NCBI RefSeq assembly: GCF_014696925.1
Contig: NZ_JACJQY010000004.1
Coordinates: 1 to 64,000 of the forward strand
DNA: 64,000 nt
Direction of reading: 5' to 3'
Source: Phormidium tenue FACHB-1050
GTDB taxonomy: Bacteria; Cyanobacteriota; Cyanobacteriia; Pseudanabaenales; Pseudanabaenaceae
Shown here in pieces: positions 25,468 through 33,984 of the stretch. Every line of letters begins with the position of its first letter. The first letter of the stretch is position 1. The notes under the pieces were generated by a model that was not told the origin of the DNA, did no database searches, and worked only from the letters and a program-made list of their open reading frames with translations. The position numbers and the translations under genes were made by a program.

Positions 25468-27894
25468 ATGAAAAACAAAATCTATCTCACTGCGATCGCT
25501 AGTGCAATTTTGCTGGTAACACCTCTATCAACATGGGCTGCCGCACCGAGCAACCCTAAGCCTGCGATCCCACCAAAATCTCCAGCAGATGAACTTGTCC
25601 AAACTGGGTTACAGCAGTTTCGAGCTAAACAGTTTGATCTAGCGATCGCTAGTTGGCAACAGGCTCTAAAAATCTATCAACAGCAAAAGAATCACAAAGG
25701 CGCGATCAATGTCCTTGAGACTTTAGCAGAAGCATCAAAAATGCTTGGCAAATACGAACAGGCGATCGCTTATTTGCAGCAGTTATTAGCTTTGTCACAA
25801 AGTCTAGGCGATCGCCAAACGGAAGCCAATGCCCTCGGCAATCTGGGTAACAGCTATCGAGTGATTGGGAGCTATGCTAAGGCGCTAGAAGTTCAGAACC
25901 AAGGATTAGTAATTAGAGAAGAACTAAAAGATAAACAGGGAGAAGGACAGGTTCTAGCTAGCCTCGGTAATATTCACTATGACCTTGGCAACTACAAGAT
26001 CGCCGTTAATTTTTATCAGCGTAGTCTTAAAATTGCGAAAGAGGTAGGTAATGTCAGTGGAGTTGTGTTTTTGCTGAATAGCTTAGGCGCGATCGCAGGT
26101 ACAGAAGAAGAATATCCTCAAGCTATTAAGTACTACCAGCAAAGTCTTGATAATGCTAGAAAAATCGGTTTTCGGGAAGCGGAAGGAAACGCGCTCAATA
26201 ATATCGGCTCTAGCTACCATGTGCAACGCAAATATAAAGAGGCGATCGCCTATTACAAACAAGCTTTAACAGTAGCCAAGGAAATCAAAAATCCTCGCCT
26301 TGAAGGCGCGGCAATCGGCGGGATGGGTTTAGCCTATGTATTTTTACAAGAATACGATAAGGCTTTATCTCTACAAGAGCAAAGTTGGAAATTAGCTGAG
26401 CAAATCGGAGATCGTCGTCTCGAAGCAATGACTTTAAGCAATTGGGGATATACACTATGGCGATCGCAAAAGTATTCAGAGGCAGAACAAAAGTTTCTCA
26501 CTAGCCTAAATTTATTGGAATCTTTACGTTCTAACTTAAGTGATGGCGATAAAGTTTCCATTTTTGATACACAGCTTCATGCCTTTAATTTACTGCAACA
26601 GATTATGGTTGCTCAGAACAAACCTGAATCCGCCCTAGAGATTGCCGAGAGAGGTCGTGCCCGTGCATTTGCAGAACTTCTCTCCCGTCGTCTTGACTCA
26701 CAACAAATTGAAACCAAACCCAAGCTTTTTATAGAAGCCCCGCAAAATGGATCTTCTATAAAAAATTTGGATATTGCGGATATTCGTCGCATTGCCAAAC
26801 AACAGAACGCTGTAATGGTGGAATATTCTCTGATTGCCGATCCAACTTTCATCGGTCAGGGAAAGCTCAAGGGTGAATATATCAAACTATATATTTGGGT
26901 AATCCAACCTTCAGGTGAGATCGCCTTTCGGGAAGTTGATCTCACAAAACTGGATATTACCATAGGTGATCTTATTGCTGATGTCCGTAGCTTGTTTAAT
27001 GACTCAGGGGCGATCGCCGAAGACCCCAAGGAAGTATTAGATAAGTATGCCGATCTGAAGACATTACATGGGATTCTGATCCAGCCAATTCAAGACTTAC
27101 TCCCTCAAGACGAGAATACGAGAGTCATTTTTTTACCACAAGGATTACTCTTTCTAGTTCCATTCGCGGCTCTGATTAATCCTCAAGGTCAATTCTTAAT
27201 TGAGAAGCATACAATGCAAATTGCTCCAGCAATTCAAGTTCTCGATCTCACTCATCAACTCCGCCAACAAGTGCAAAAAGTTAATTTGCAAGCCACTCTA
27301 ATTGTTGGCAATCCCACGATGCCTAGTTTGGGAGACCCACCGATCCAATTACCAACTTTGATAGGAGCCGAAAAAGAAGCTAAAGAGATCGCTTCTTTAC
27401 TAAATACGACTTTTTTAACAGGTGACCAAGCCACAAAGACGGAAGTTGTCACAAAAATGAAATCTGCTCGATTTGTGCATCTCGCCACCCATGGCTTGTT
27501 AGAGGAATACCGCAAAGGGGATATCCCAGGGGCGATCGCTCTTGCACCTAGCTCAACGGACGACGGTTTTTTGACGGCTAGCGAAATTGTGACGATGCGC
27601 CTAAGTGCGGAGATGGTGGTACTAAGTGCTTGCAAAACTGGACAGGGTTTATTAACGGGGGATGGTGTGATTGGTTTATCGCGATCGCTAATTACCGCAG
27701 GAGTGCCTAGTGTCGTGGTGTCGTTATGGGCGGTTCCTGATGATCCGACGGCCCTGTTGATGACTAAGTTTTATCAAAAATTTCAGGCTGAACCAAACAA
27801 AGCTAAGGCAATACGACAAGCTATGCTTTCCACCAAAGCAAAGTACCCCGATCCTCTCAATTGGGCAGCTTTTACATTAATCGGTGAGAATTAA
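25468..27894 (+). CDS. TPR and CHAT-domain protein (caspase-like peptidase), secreted or periplasmic
   Basis: 808 residues. A signal peptide (about 1-24, MKNKIYLTAIASAILLVTPLSTWA) precedes seven or so TPR repeats at about 45-350, then a linker and a CHAT peptidase domain at about 500-808. The catalytic dyad appears intact: His675 in HLATHG and Cys722 in VLSACKTG, with the GDG and SLW blocks typical of the family. CHAT proteases are clan CD cysteine peptidases. Their location just behind a TpsA gene suggests that TpsA, or a protein it binds, could be a substrate or regulator; this is inference. Confidence 0.9.
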   Translation: MKNKIYLTAIASAILLVTPLSTWAAAPSNPKPAIPPKSPADELVQTGLQQFRAKQFDLAIASWQQALKIYQQQKNHKGAINVLETLAEASKMLGKYEQAIAYLQQLLALSQSLGDRQTEANALGNLGNSYRVIGSYAKALEVQNQGLVIREELKDKQGEGQVLASLGNIHYDLGNYKIAVNFYQRSLKIAKEVGNVSGVVFLLNSLGAIAGTEEEYPQAIKYYQQSLDNARKIGFREAEGNALNNIGSSYHVQRKYKEAIAYYKQALTVAKEIKNPRLEGAAIGGMGLAYVFLQEYDKALSLQEQSWKLAEQIGDRRLEAMTLSNWGYTLWRSQKYSEAEQKFLTSLNLLESLRSNLSDGDKVSIFDTQLHAFNLLQQIMVAQNKPESALEIAERGRARAFAELLSRRLDSQQIETKPKLFIEAPQNGSSIKNLDIADIRRIAKQQNAVMVEYSLIADPTFIGQGKLKGEYIKLYIWVIQPSGEIAFREVDLTKLDITIGDLIADVRSLFNDSGAIAEDPKEVLDKYADLKTLHGILIQPIQDLLPQDENTRVIFLPQGLLFLVPFAALINPQGQFLIEKHTMQIAPAIQVLDLTHQLRQQVQKVNLQATLIVGNPTMPSLGDPPIQLPTLIGAEKEAKEIASLLNTTFLTGDQATKTEVVTKMKSARFVHLATHGLLEEYRKGDIPGAIALAPSSTDDGFLTASEIVTMRLSAEMVVLSACKTGQGLLTGDGVIGLSRSLITAGVPSVVVSLWAVPDDPTALLMTKFYQKFQAEPNKAKAIRQAMLSTKAKYPDPLNWAAFTLIGEN

Positions 27895-27927
27895 GAAAGG
27901 GGCGCTTAGCGCCCCTTTCTTAATTCT
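27887..27927. terminator. Bidirectional terminator between CHAT gene and petN
   Basis: A 19-bp stem (GAATTAAGAAAGGGGCGC with complement) around TTA overlaps the CHAT stop codon and ends on the petN stop codon. It thus probably serves both convergent genes. Confidence 0.8.
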
Positions 27928-28016
27928 TATAGACCGTTGCGTCCCCAGACGACAAAAGCGATCGAAAGTGTAAACATGCCAAGCACACCAAACCAACCCA
28001 ATGACAAAATATCCAT
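27927..28016 (-). CDS. petN: Cytochrome b6f complex subunit VIII (PetN)
   Basis: 29 residues: [13 protein letters not shown]... ending VVWGRNGL. It is one membrane helix and matches the near-invariant PetN pattern (MDIL.LGW..., SIA.VVWGRNG) of the small b6f subunit needed for complex stability. The start is ATG at 28016; the longer open frame to 28160 has no family support and overlaps a mobile-element hairpin. At 90 bases it is easily missed by length cut-offs. Confidence 0.93.
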   Translation of the reverse strand: MDILSLGWFGVLGMFTLSIAFVVWGRNGL

Positions 28017-28099
28017 AGTTTTGTAACGATTTAAATAAATTTTTCTAAGTATCATAATACGCTTTACCGTGCCAAAGAGAAAGCGACGAAACTTCATTG

Positions 28100-28165
28100 C
28101 AGTAATTCTCATTATGAAACTTGCTTTTAGTGTTTCTAGCACCGAAGGTGCTAGAAACACTAAAA
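28100..28165. mobile_element. Half copy of MITE-like family 3
   Basis: It begins CAGTAATTCTCATTATGAAAC and runs into a 19-bp perfect hairpin (28125-28143 / 28147-28165, loop GAA). The second terminal repeat is missing. It lies about 84-149 bases upstream of the petN start, so it is in the petN promoter area. Confidence 0.7.
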
Positions 28166-28306
28166 AAGTTCAGTCGAATGTCCATAGCAACTTTTTGCTA
28201 AGAAATGCAATCTTTATTAGTACAAAACTATCTCGTGGGTGTGCTAGTAGTAATCTAAGCTGCATACCATACCTACAAAGATCACTTTTCTAGAGGCGAT
28301 CGCATC

Positions 28307-29131
28307 ATGTCTTTACAGAAATTTTCATCCAAAAAGCTTTTGATAGCATCGGCTTGCTCTTGCTTAGCTGTTAGTTCAGTAATTGCTTTGCCATTGTCTT
28401 TTAGTCTTTTTATGCCTTCTGCCCAAGCTCAGTCACGCAGGGTGCGCTATATTCCACCTAAAAATCTTGGCACTCTTACTGTTTCAGTACCAGGAGCTAC
28501 TCGTAGCGCTGGTTGTACCGAGCAAGCTTGTCTAATTGGGCTAGTGCCAGATTTAGTAGCACAAACTTCTCCAGTCCCTCAGACGATTGCAGAACGTCCA
28601 ACATTTTATTTCCTGATCCCAAAAATTGATGGTCAAGCATACTTTCGTCTTTTTGAATCTGATAGCTCGCTAACTAAAGGTAAACGAGTTTACCGAACAT
28701 CTTTTAAAATTAAAAATAAAGCAGGTATTCTTACTTTTAAGATGCCCGATAATGCTCCAATTTTACAGCCTAATCAAAACTACGTATGGGAGTTTGTAGT
28801 TGGTGATTTAACAGATGCGGAGACTGTGAGCGGCTCTGTACGTCGAGTTTTGCCAAGTCAAAACTTGGTTGATCAACTCAAAAAGACATTCCTACCGTTG
28901 GAGCGTGCAGCTTTATTTGCTCAAGAGGGGATCTGGTTTGAAACTGTGCAAACTTTGGCTGAGGCTCAAAAAGGGCTTCATAAAAAGCCAGAAATTGTCA
29001 GCGAATGGACTGAGTTACTGAAATCTGCTACGTTAGATCGGGTGATTCCATTTACTTTCTTGAACAGCCCAGTTGCCATACCTGAGCGAACTTTAGAGCC
29101 AACAAAACCTACAAAAAAATATGGCTCTTAG
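28307..29131 (+). CDS. DUF928-family secreted protein
   Basis: 274 residues. An N-terminal signal segment (about 10-38, ending AQAQS) precedes a DUF928-type domain (about 45-230) with the family hallmark RPTFYFLIPKIDG...YFRLFES, then a helical C-terminus. In cyanobacteria DUF928 genes often lie next to CHAT-TPR and CHASE2 genes, as here (CHAT upstream, CHASE2 cyclase 100 bases downstream). Function unknown; extracytoplasmic by its signal. The leader region 28166-28306 contains no clear signals. Confidence 0.8.
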   Translation: MSLQKFSSKKLLIASACSCLAVSSVIALPLSFSLFMPSAQAQSRRVRYIPPKNLGTLTVSVPGATRSAGCTEQACLIGLVPDLVAQTSPVPQTIAERPTFYFLIPKIDGQAYFRLFESDSSLTKGKRVYRTSFKIKNKAGILTFKMPDNAPILQPNQNYVWEFVVGDLTDAETVSGSVRRVLPSQNLVDQLKKTFLPLERAALFAQEGIWFETVQTLAEAQKGLHKKPEIVSEWTELLKSATLDRVIPFTFLNSPVAIPERTLEPTKPTKKYGS

Positions 29132-29231
29132 CAAGTACAAGACGCTAAAGCATAATCAAGTCTATGCCAACACTGGGTGGGCAAAATAGACTTCGAGATT
29201 TTATCTAGCAAATCTTTACTTGAAAATAGCG

Positions 29232-31544
29232 ATGGGATCTCGATTAAAAAATACCTTGTGGAAATGGCGCGGGATTGCGATCGCTGCGCCCACAATTTCC
29301 CTATTGGTGATCGGCTTACGGCTAATTGGCGGACTTGAAGCACTCGAATTAGCCATGCTCGATCAGTTTTTTCGATGGAGATCGCCTGAGCCAGAGGATC
29401 GCCGCATTGTGATTATTGGCATTGACGAAGCTGATATCCGTCAATATCAATGGCCGATTGATGATGCTCTACTAACTAAATTATTGGATAAAGTACGGCA
29501 GCAAAAACCTCGTGCAATCGGTTTAGATCTTTCCCGTGACAAGACCGATAATGTTGGATACCCAAAATTAGAGAAGCTATTTAAGACTACTCCTAATTTA
29601 ATTGGAGTCTATAAAACACCTGATTTAGTAGCATCAAATTTCTCAGTGTCAGATATTAAACCGCCGCCTGCGCTTGCCCAAGTCGATCAAATTGGCGCAG
29701 TCAATCTTCCTATGGATAATGATGGACGGGTTCGGAGAGGCGTACTATCTTTGACGCTACCTGACGGTAAAGTAGGGCTTAGTTTTGGTTTGCAGCTAGC
29801 TTTACTCTACTTAGATGGTGAAACAATAGTTCCCTTTGAACAAGCTCTTAACCCACCCAAATTACAAACAAATGATGGTGGTTATAACCGCATTGATGCG
29901 GGTGCTCATCAATTTATAATTAACTACCGCCGATCGCTTCAAGGCTTTCAGACTGTGCGAATGGCAGATGTTTTAGAAGGAAAAATCGCCCCCGATCTCT
30001 TGCGAGATCGCATCGTGATGATTGGGGTAACGGCGGTTAGCTTGAGAGATTGGTTCTTCACTCCCCTTGACGGTGGGCTAGGTAGTACCAGAATTTTGAC
30101 ATCGGGGGTGGAAGTACATGCTCAGATTGTGAGCCATATTCTCAGTAGTACCCTTGATGGCAGAGTTGCAATTCAGTCATGGGAAGAACATTGGGAATGG
30201 CTTTGGATTTTTGGTTGGTCACTAGTTGGCTCCACCTTGATTTGGCTATGGCGCAATACCAATATCAAGGAGCGCAAAATTCAGGCAATTATATGGCGAT
30301 CGCTGAGCATCTTAGTCTTAGCAAGCAGTCTATTTGCATCTTGCTTAATCGCGCTAACCTATGGCTGGTGGTTACCCTTCGTCCCTGCGGCGATCGCCTT
30401 TTTCGGCGGCGGTGTGATTGTCACTAGCTATCTAGCAATCACGGCGGCGCAGATTCGGACTTACTTTAGCCGCTATTTGACTGATGCTGTGGTCAAAAGT
30501 TTATTAGAAACACCTGAAGGGCTAAAACTAGGAGGCGATCGCCGCAAAGTAACCATCCTCATGTGCGATCTGCGTGGCTTTTCCACGATTTCCGAGAAAA
30601 TGCCGCCCGAAAAGGTTGTGGAAATTCTCAATGTGTTTCTTGGCACGATGACCGAGGCGATCTCCACTTATCAAGGCACAATTGATGAGTTTATTGGGGA
30701 TGCAATTCTGGTTTTATTTGGTGCGCCGATTTATCGGGAAGATGATGCTGCAAGGGCTGTGGCTAGTGCGATCGCCATGCAATTAGCAATGCGATCGGTA
30801 AATGAGAAACTCGCTCAAATGCAGTTGCCCGAAATCGCAATGGGAATTGGCATTAACACAGGTGAAGTCGTAGCAGGTAACATCGGTTCCCAATCTCGCG
30901 CTAAGTACGCCGTGGTGGGCAATCATGTCAATCTCACCGCCAGAATCGAATCCTATACTGTGGGAGGACAAATCTTGATTTCGGAAACTACCTATAAGGA
31001 AATACGGGAAATTGCCAAAACCAATGGCTCTATGGAAGTAGAGCCTAAAGGTGTATCACATCCGATTTTGATCTACGATATTTGCGGAATTGGTGGTACT
31101 TATAATCTCGAACTTCCTTCTCTCAGTGATTCGTTGCAAATATTACCTAAGCCTATTCCGATTACCTACCGCATTTTAGAAGAGAAGCACCTAGGCACAG
31201 AAATATTTACGGGAGAATTACTACAGATATCGCCCTATGGAGCAGAGATTTTCTCGGATCAGGATGTTCCTGTATTAACCAATCTCAAACTCCATCTTCA
31301 AGTTTATGACCAAGCCCAACAACTAGAGATTGAAGGTGAAATCTATGCCAAAGTTTTGAAGCCTCAACAACCTCATCATCAGCTACTAGAACAAATCACA
31401 TCTGAGGCATTAATACTAGATAAAAAGCTACTGATCTCTGATAATGCCCAACCGCGATCGCCATCTACTAAAACAATTTATGTCCATTTCACCACAGTGC
31501 CAACCCATCTCAAAGCTTGGCTCAAGTCAGTTATAGCAATGTAA
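29232..31544 (+). CDS. CHASE2-domain adenylate/guanylate cyclase with C-terminal PilZ-like region
   Basis: 770 residues from ATG at 29232 (MGSRLKN); a TTG four codons earlier is less likely. Order: N-terminal membrane helix (about 15-35), extracytoplasmic CHASE2 sensor (about 40-290), a cluster of membrane helices (about 305-400), class III cyclase catalytic domain (about 425-600), then a C-terminal beta-rich domain. Metal-binding Asp446 (MCDLRGFS) and Asp490 (GDAILVLFG) are present. The C-terminal part (about 630-765) looks PilZ-like (PIPITYRILEE, then LLQISPYGAEIFS) but lacks a clear RxxxR. The cyclase probably links an external signal to cAMP. Confidence 0.9.
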   Translation: MGSRLKNTLWKWRGIAIAAPTISLLVIGLRLIGGLEALELAMLDQFFRWRSPEPEDRRIVIIGIDEADIRQYQWPIDDALLTKLLDKVRQQKPRAIGLDLSRDKTDNVGYPKLEKLFKTTPNLIGVYKTPDLVASNFSVSDIKPPPALAQVDQIGAVNLPMDNDGRVRRGVLSLTLPDGKVGLSFGLQLALLYLDGETIVPFEQALNPPKLQTNDGGYNRIDAGAHQFIINYRRSLQGFQTVRMADVLEGKIAPDLLRDRIVMIGVTAVSLRDWFFTPLDGGLGSTRILTSGVEVHAQIVSHILSSTLDGRVAIQSWEEHWEWLWIFGWSLVGSTLIWLWRNTNIKERKIQAIIWRSLSILVLASSLFASCLIALTYGWWLPFVPAAIAFFGGGVIVTSYLAITAAQIRTYFSRYLTDAVVKSLLETPEGLKLGGDRRKVTILMCDLRGFSTISEKMPPEKVVEILNVFLGTMTEAISTYQGTIDEFIGDAILVLFGAPIYREDDAARAVASAIAMQLAMRSVNEKLAQMQLPEIAMGIGINTGEVVAGNIGSQSRAKYAVVGNHVNLTARIESYTVGGQILISETTYKEIREIAKTNGSMEVEPKGVSHPILIYDICGIGGTYNLELPSLSDSLQILPKPIPITYRILEEKHLGTEIFTGELLQISPYGAEIFSDQDVPVLTNLKLHLQVYDQAQQLEIEGEIYAKVLKPQQPHHQLLEQITSEALILDKKLLISDNAQPRSPSTKTIYVHFTTVPTHLKAWLKSVIAM

Positions 31545-31554
31545 GCTTTACTTC

Positions 31555-31617
31555 CAAAAGATGAGTGGCAGCGCTTCGCGCTGCCACTCATCTTTTGGGT
31601 TTTATGTCCTAGCTATA
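31555..31617 (+). terminator. 20-bp perfect hairpin and family-1 end
   Basis: Arms 31555-31574 and 31578-31597, loop TTC, followed by GGTTTTATGTCCTAGCTATA, the right end of family 1. It follows the cyclase gene. Confidence 0.8.
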
Positions 31618-31701
31618 TTTTACCTTGTTATTAATTGATGTTACGTGGAACGCTGAGATTGGGGCTTGGAGACCAAACCCCTACCTTTACAAAATCAGTT
31701 A

Positions 31702-32184
31702 TTAATCATCAGTATATGGTTCGACCTTAACTTCGGGACTATCGATCGCCGTCATTACAAAAAGGCGATCTTTGTAACGGAAGATGAATGATGTTGGACT
31801 GATCCAGCGCATAAACCGAAATCCATTAATCTCACCTGTGAAGCCAAATTTTGCAACAAAAGTTTTGAGGTCAACCATGCGTGCATTGGTTACTTTCTTG
31901 CAGCAACCTTCCGTCCCAAATGTTACCTGCTCAATAAATACCCTGTTATAAATATCCTCAAGCAGAATGACAACTCGATAAGCTTTTCCTTGAACCTTTG
32001 CATTGACATCACTTGCAAACCAATCAATTGGACTTTGGGAGAGTTGCACAATCCAAGGGTAGTAATTCGTATTAGCTGGAGTTGTTTTGATAGTGACTGG
32101 CTCAGCCAATGCAGCACTGGGCATTATTGCCAGAAAAAGAAACACTAAAAGGTGAAAGTTAGGCTTCATTGACTTTACCATCAC
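31702..32184 (-). CDS. Secreted protein of unknown function
   Basis: 160 residues. Signal peptide: MKPNFHLLVFLFLAIMPSAALAE, starting at Met6, cleaved near ALA-E. The mature part (about 135 residues) has two adjacent Cys in EGCCKKV and a hydrophobic patch near FRFMRWISPTSFIFRYKDRLFVM. The true start may be Met6 (32169), since the first five residues add nothing to the signal. No family recognised. It ends 158 bases after the cyclase gene, convergently. Confidence 0.6.
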   Translation of the reverse strand: MMVKSMKPNFHLLVFLFLAIMPSAALAEPVTIKTTPANTNYYPWIVQLSQSPIDWFASDVNAKVQGKAYRVVILLEDIYNRVFIEQVTFGTEGCCKKVTNARMVDLKTFVAKFGFTGEINGFRFMRWISPTSFIFRYKDRLFVMTAIDSPEVKVEPYTDD

Positions 32185-32196
32185 ATATTTTGCTAC

Positions 32197-32420
32197 TATA
32201 CCGCAAGTTTTGCTTAGGACATAAAAGCCAAGAAGTCAGCAATTCTCATTATAAAAATCGGTTTTTTGAAAGCCCACCTTCGGCAGGCTTTCAAAAAACC
32301 GATTTTGGTGTTTCCAGCACCGAAGGTGCTGGAAACACCAAAATCGGTTTCATAATGAGAATTGCTGCCAAGAAGTGAGGGGCGGTGCGAAGTGCCACCC
32401 CTCACTTCTTGGCTTTTTAT
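32197..32420. mobile_element. MITE-like family 1 copy split by a family 3 insertion
   Basis: The left part CTATACCGCAAGTTTTGC with AGGACATAAAAGCC and the right part with arm ACTTCTTGGCTTTT flank the insertion at 32237-32367. Removing the insertion and one 9-bp duplicate restores a hairpin with GGGGCGG core around GAA (with a few mismatches). Confidence 0.75.
32237..32367. mobile_element. Intact MITE-like family 3 element with 9-bp target duplication
   Basis: 131 bp. Terminal inverted repeats CAGCAATTCTCATTAT (16 perfect bases). The direct repeat CCAAGAAGT occurs immediately on both sides (32228-32236 and 32368-32376). Inside are two hairpins, one with GAA loop (TTTCCAGCACC). No ORF. A 9-bp duplication indicates a transposase of a 9-bp-duplicating IS family, not the TA-targeting one suspected for families 1 and 2. 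Confidence 0.9.
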
Positions 32421-32523
32421 ATACCAATTCACAAAAATGTGACGACACTTTTGTGAACTAAAAATCAGACCCAGTAAGGGTTTTAAAAACACAAGATGGT
32501 TTAGCCATTTTGTATTTTGGTAT
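32421..32523. mobile_element. MITE-like family 2 copy
   Basis: Starts ATACCAATTCAC, contains CCCAGTAAGGGTTTT and ends TTTTGGTAT. It directly abuts the family-1 copy. Confidence 0.8.
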
Positions 32524-32590
32524 TACATCAAGAGATTGTCATTTCGCGATCATATAATTTTTCTTGTGATCGCAATTTTAATAAAATCCA

Positions 32591-33406
32591 ATGCAGCAAA
32601 CCACTTACGAAATTCTGAGTCAAACCCAACGACAGCGTGTTAGTGATGGCGAGGTTGCCTCAATTTTTGATAATTGTCCATCAGCATTTCGCAAACTAAT
32701 TTTAGTTTTACCCCAACTAGGTGATTTTGATAGTCTCGAATATATTTGGTGGATACAGAGAGACATCGAACGCCTGAAATTAGCAGAAATTGCAGTTCGG
32801 GCAATTGGTATCGGCGATCGCCAATCAGGAGAATATTTTTGTAAATTTACAGGCTTTGATCCTAGTTGGATGTTTGTCGATGCTACGGGAGAACTGCATC
32901 GACAATTAAATCTTTACTCAGGACTAACTACTAAATTCCCCCTATTATCATCAGGTCAAAGTGCTTGGATCAATCTAATGCTAATGTGTGCAGGAATTGG
33001 GAGCCAAGGAACTTTGAAAGAAGTTTTTCGCGGTTATCGAGGCGATCGCTTTGCCCCACAACTCATTGGCGATCAAGAAATAATTAAAGCGTCTCCATTG
33101 CCAGCATTAAAAGGCTCTCTCTTTAAATGGGCTGGTGGTAGCGGATTCCAACGCCCCTTTGAACTAGCCACTTTGCGATTACGAAATATGGCGGAAGTAT
33201 TAGGAAATTGGAACGCCTATGTACCCGATGCATCTTACATGACACAACGCGGCGGTACATTTTTATTTGATGCTCAAAATGCATTGGTTTATGAACATCG
33301 CGATCGTGGCATTTTAGGATTTGCTGCTAACCTCAGCTATCCCCTTTCATTTCTATTTATCGATCAAGACGCTCGACCAAATAGTCAAGAAATAATCAAC
33401 GCCTAA
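32591..33406 (+). CDS. Peroxiredoxin-like (AhpC/TSA-type) protein
   Basis: 271 residues. The thioredoxin-like fold is suggested by FRKLILVLPQLGDFDSLEYIWWIQRDIERLKLAEIAVRAIGIGD and a later GGTFLFDAQNALVYEHRDRGILGFA segment, as in PRXL2/AhpC-TSA-like cyanobacterial proteins. The usual peroxidatic Cys motif (PxxxTxxC) is not visible, so peroxidase activity is uncertain. Residues about 135-235 insert a region unlike AhpC. The stop overlaps the convergent comFB stop by four bases. Confidence 0.6.
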   Translation: MQQTTYEILSQTQRQRVSDGEVASIFDNCPSAFRKLILVLPQLGDFDSLEYIWWIQRDIERLKLAEIAVRAIGIGDRQSGEYFCKFTGFDPSWMFVDATGELHRQLNLYSGLTTKFPLLSSGQSAWINLMLMCAGIGSQGTLKEVFRGYRGDRFAPQLIGDQEIIKASPLPALKGSLFKWAGGSGFQRPFELATLRLRNMAEVLGNWNAYVPDASYMTQRGGTFLFDAQNALVYEHRDRGILGFAANLSYPLSFLFIDQDARPNSQEIINA

Positions 33407-33960
33407 GCCTTTTCCTCAAAGTCAGGAGCATAGGCTTGGAGGAGGTTACTAAGCTGCGAAAGCACTGAATCTTTGTTTACCGAGCCAAAAGTAGAGCGAT
33501 CGGGGAAGAATTCAGGACGATCTAGGTTGCGATCGATCACTTCCTTGACCTGCTGGGCGATCAAATGTTGGAGATCGGCAAGCGCTCTGTCCCGTTGATA
33601 ATTAGCCCCTTGCTCAGTAGTGGCGTACAAAGGCGGTAAACGGTTGAGCGCATAAGCCGCAATATCCCCCAAATCCAAAACTTTATTAGTATTGGCTTCG
33701 ATCTCAGCGACCCTTGCCACAGCTTCACTCAAAACCAATTCTTCCATGACGTTGATAAATTGCTTGCGAGGTACAGCAACAACTTCCCCCGTAAGCAATG
33801 CGCCCATCAGACGATCAAGAGCCATATACTCTTCAACTGATAGCTCAAACGCGCTATCGCAAATCCGCCCCACTTCGGCTTCCATCGCAGGAGTCAGGTA
33901 GCCATCTTGTAAAGCCTGTTCGACAATAGACTCAATGCTGGTCTTTTCTAGCTTTTCCAC
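33403..33960 (-). CDS. ComFB-family protein
   Basis: 185 residues. The central part (DGYLTPAMEAEVGRICDSAFELSVEEYMALDRLMGAL, then ELVLSEAVARVAEIEANTNKVLDLGDIAAYALNRLPPLYATT) matches the late-competence ComFB domain. Members in cyanobacteria have been reported to bind cyclic dinucleotides and to affect natural competence or pili. Length is longer than the core domain, with a C-terminal helical tail. It lies 24 bases from the GH57 gene in the same direction, so co-transcription is possible. Confidence 0.8.
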   Translation of the reverse strand: MEKLEKTSIESIVEQALQDGYLTPAMEAEVGRICDSAFELSVEEYMALDRLMGALLTGEVVAVPRKQFINVMEELVLSEAVARVAEIEANTNKVLDLGDIAAYALNRLPPLYATTEQGANYQRDRALADLQHLIAQQVKEVIDRNLDRPEFFPDRSTFGSVNKDSVLSQLSNLLQAYAPDFEEKA

Positions 33961-33984
33961 TGTTATCTCTTTAGTAACGCAACA

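Noticed and set aside
28017-28160. Longer N-terminus for petN (77-codon frame).
   Set aside because: Known PetN is about 29 residues and the extra region overlaps a family-3 hairpin.
32214-32492. Minus-strand ORF of 92 codons across the nested elements.
   Set aside because: It is built entirely of inverted-repeat and MITE-like sequence, so it is an artefact. The plus ORF at 32169-32378 is the same case.
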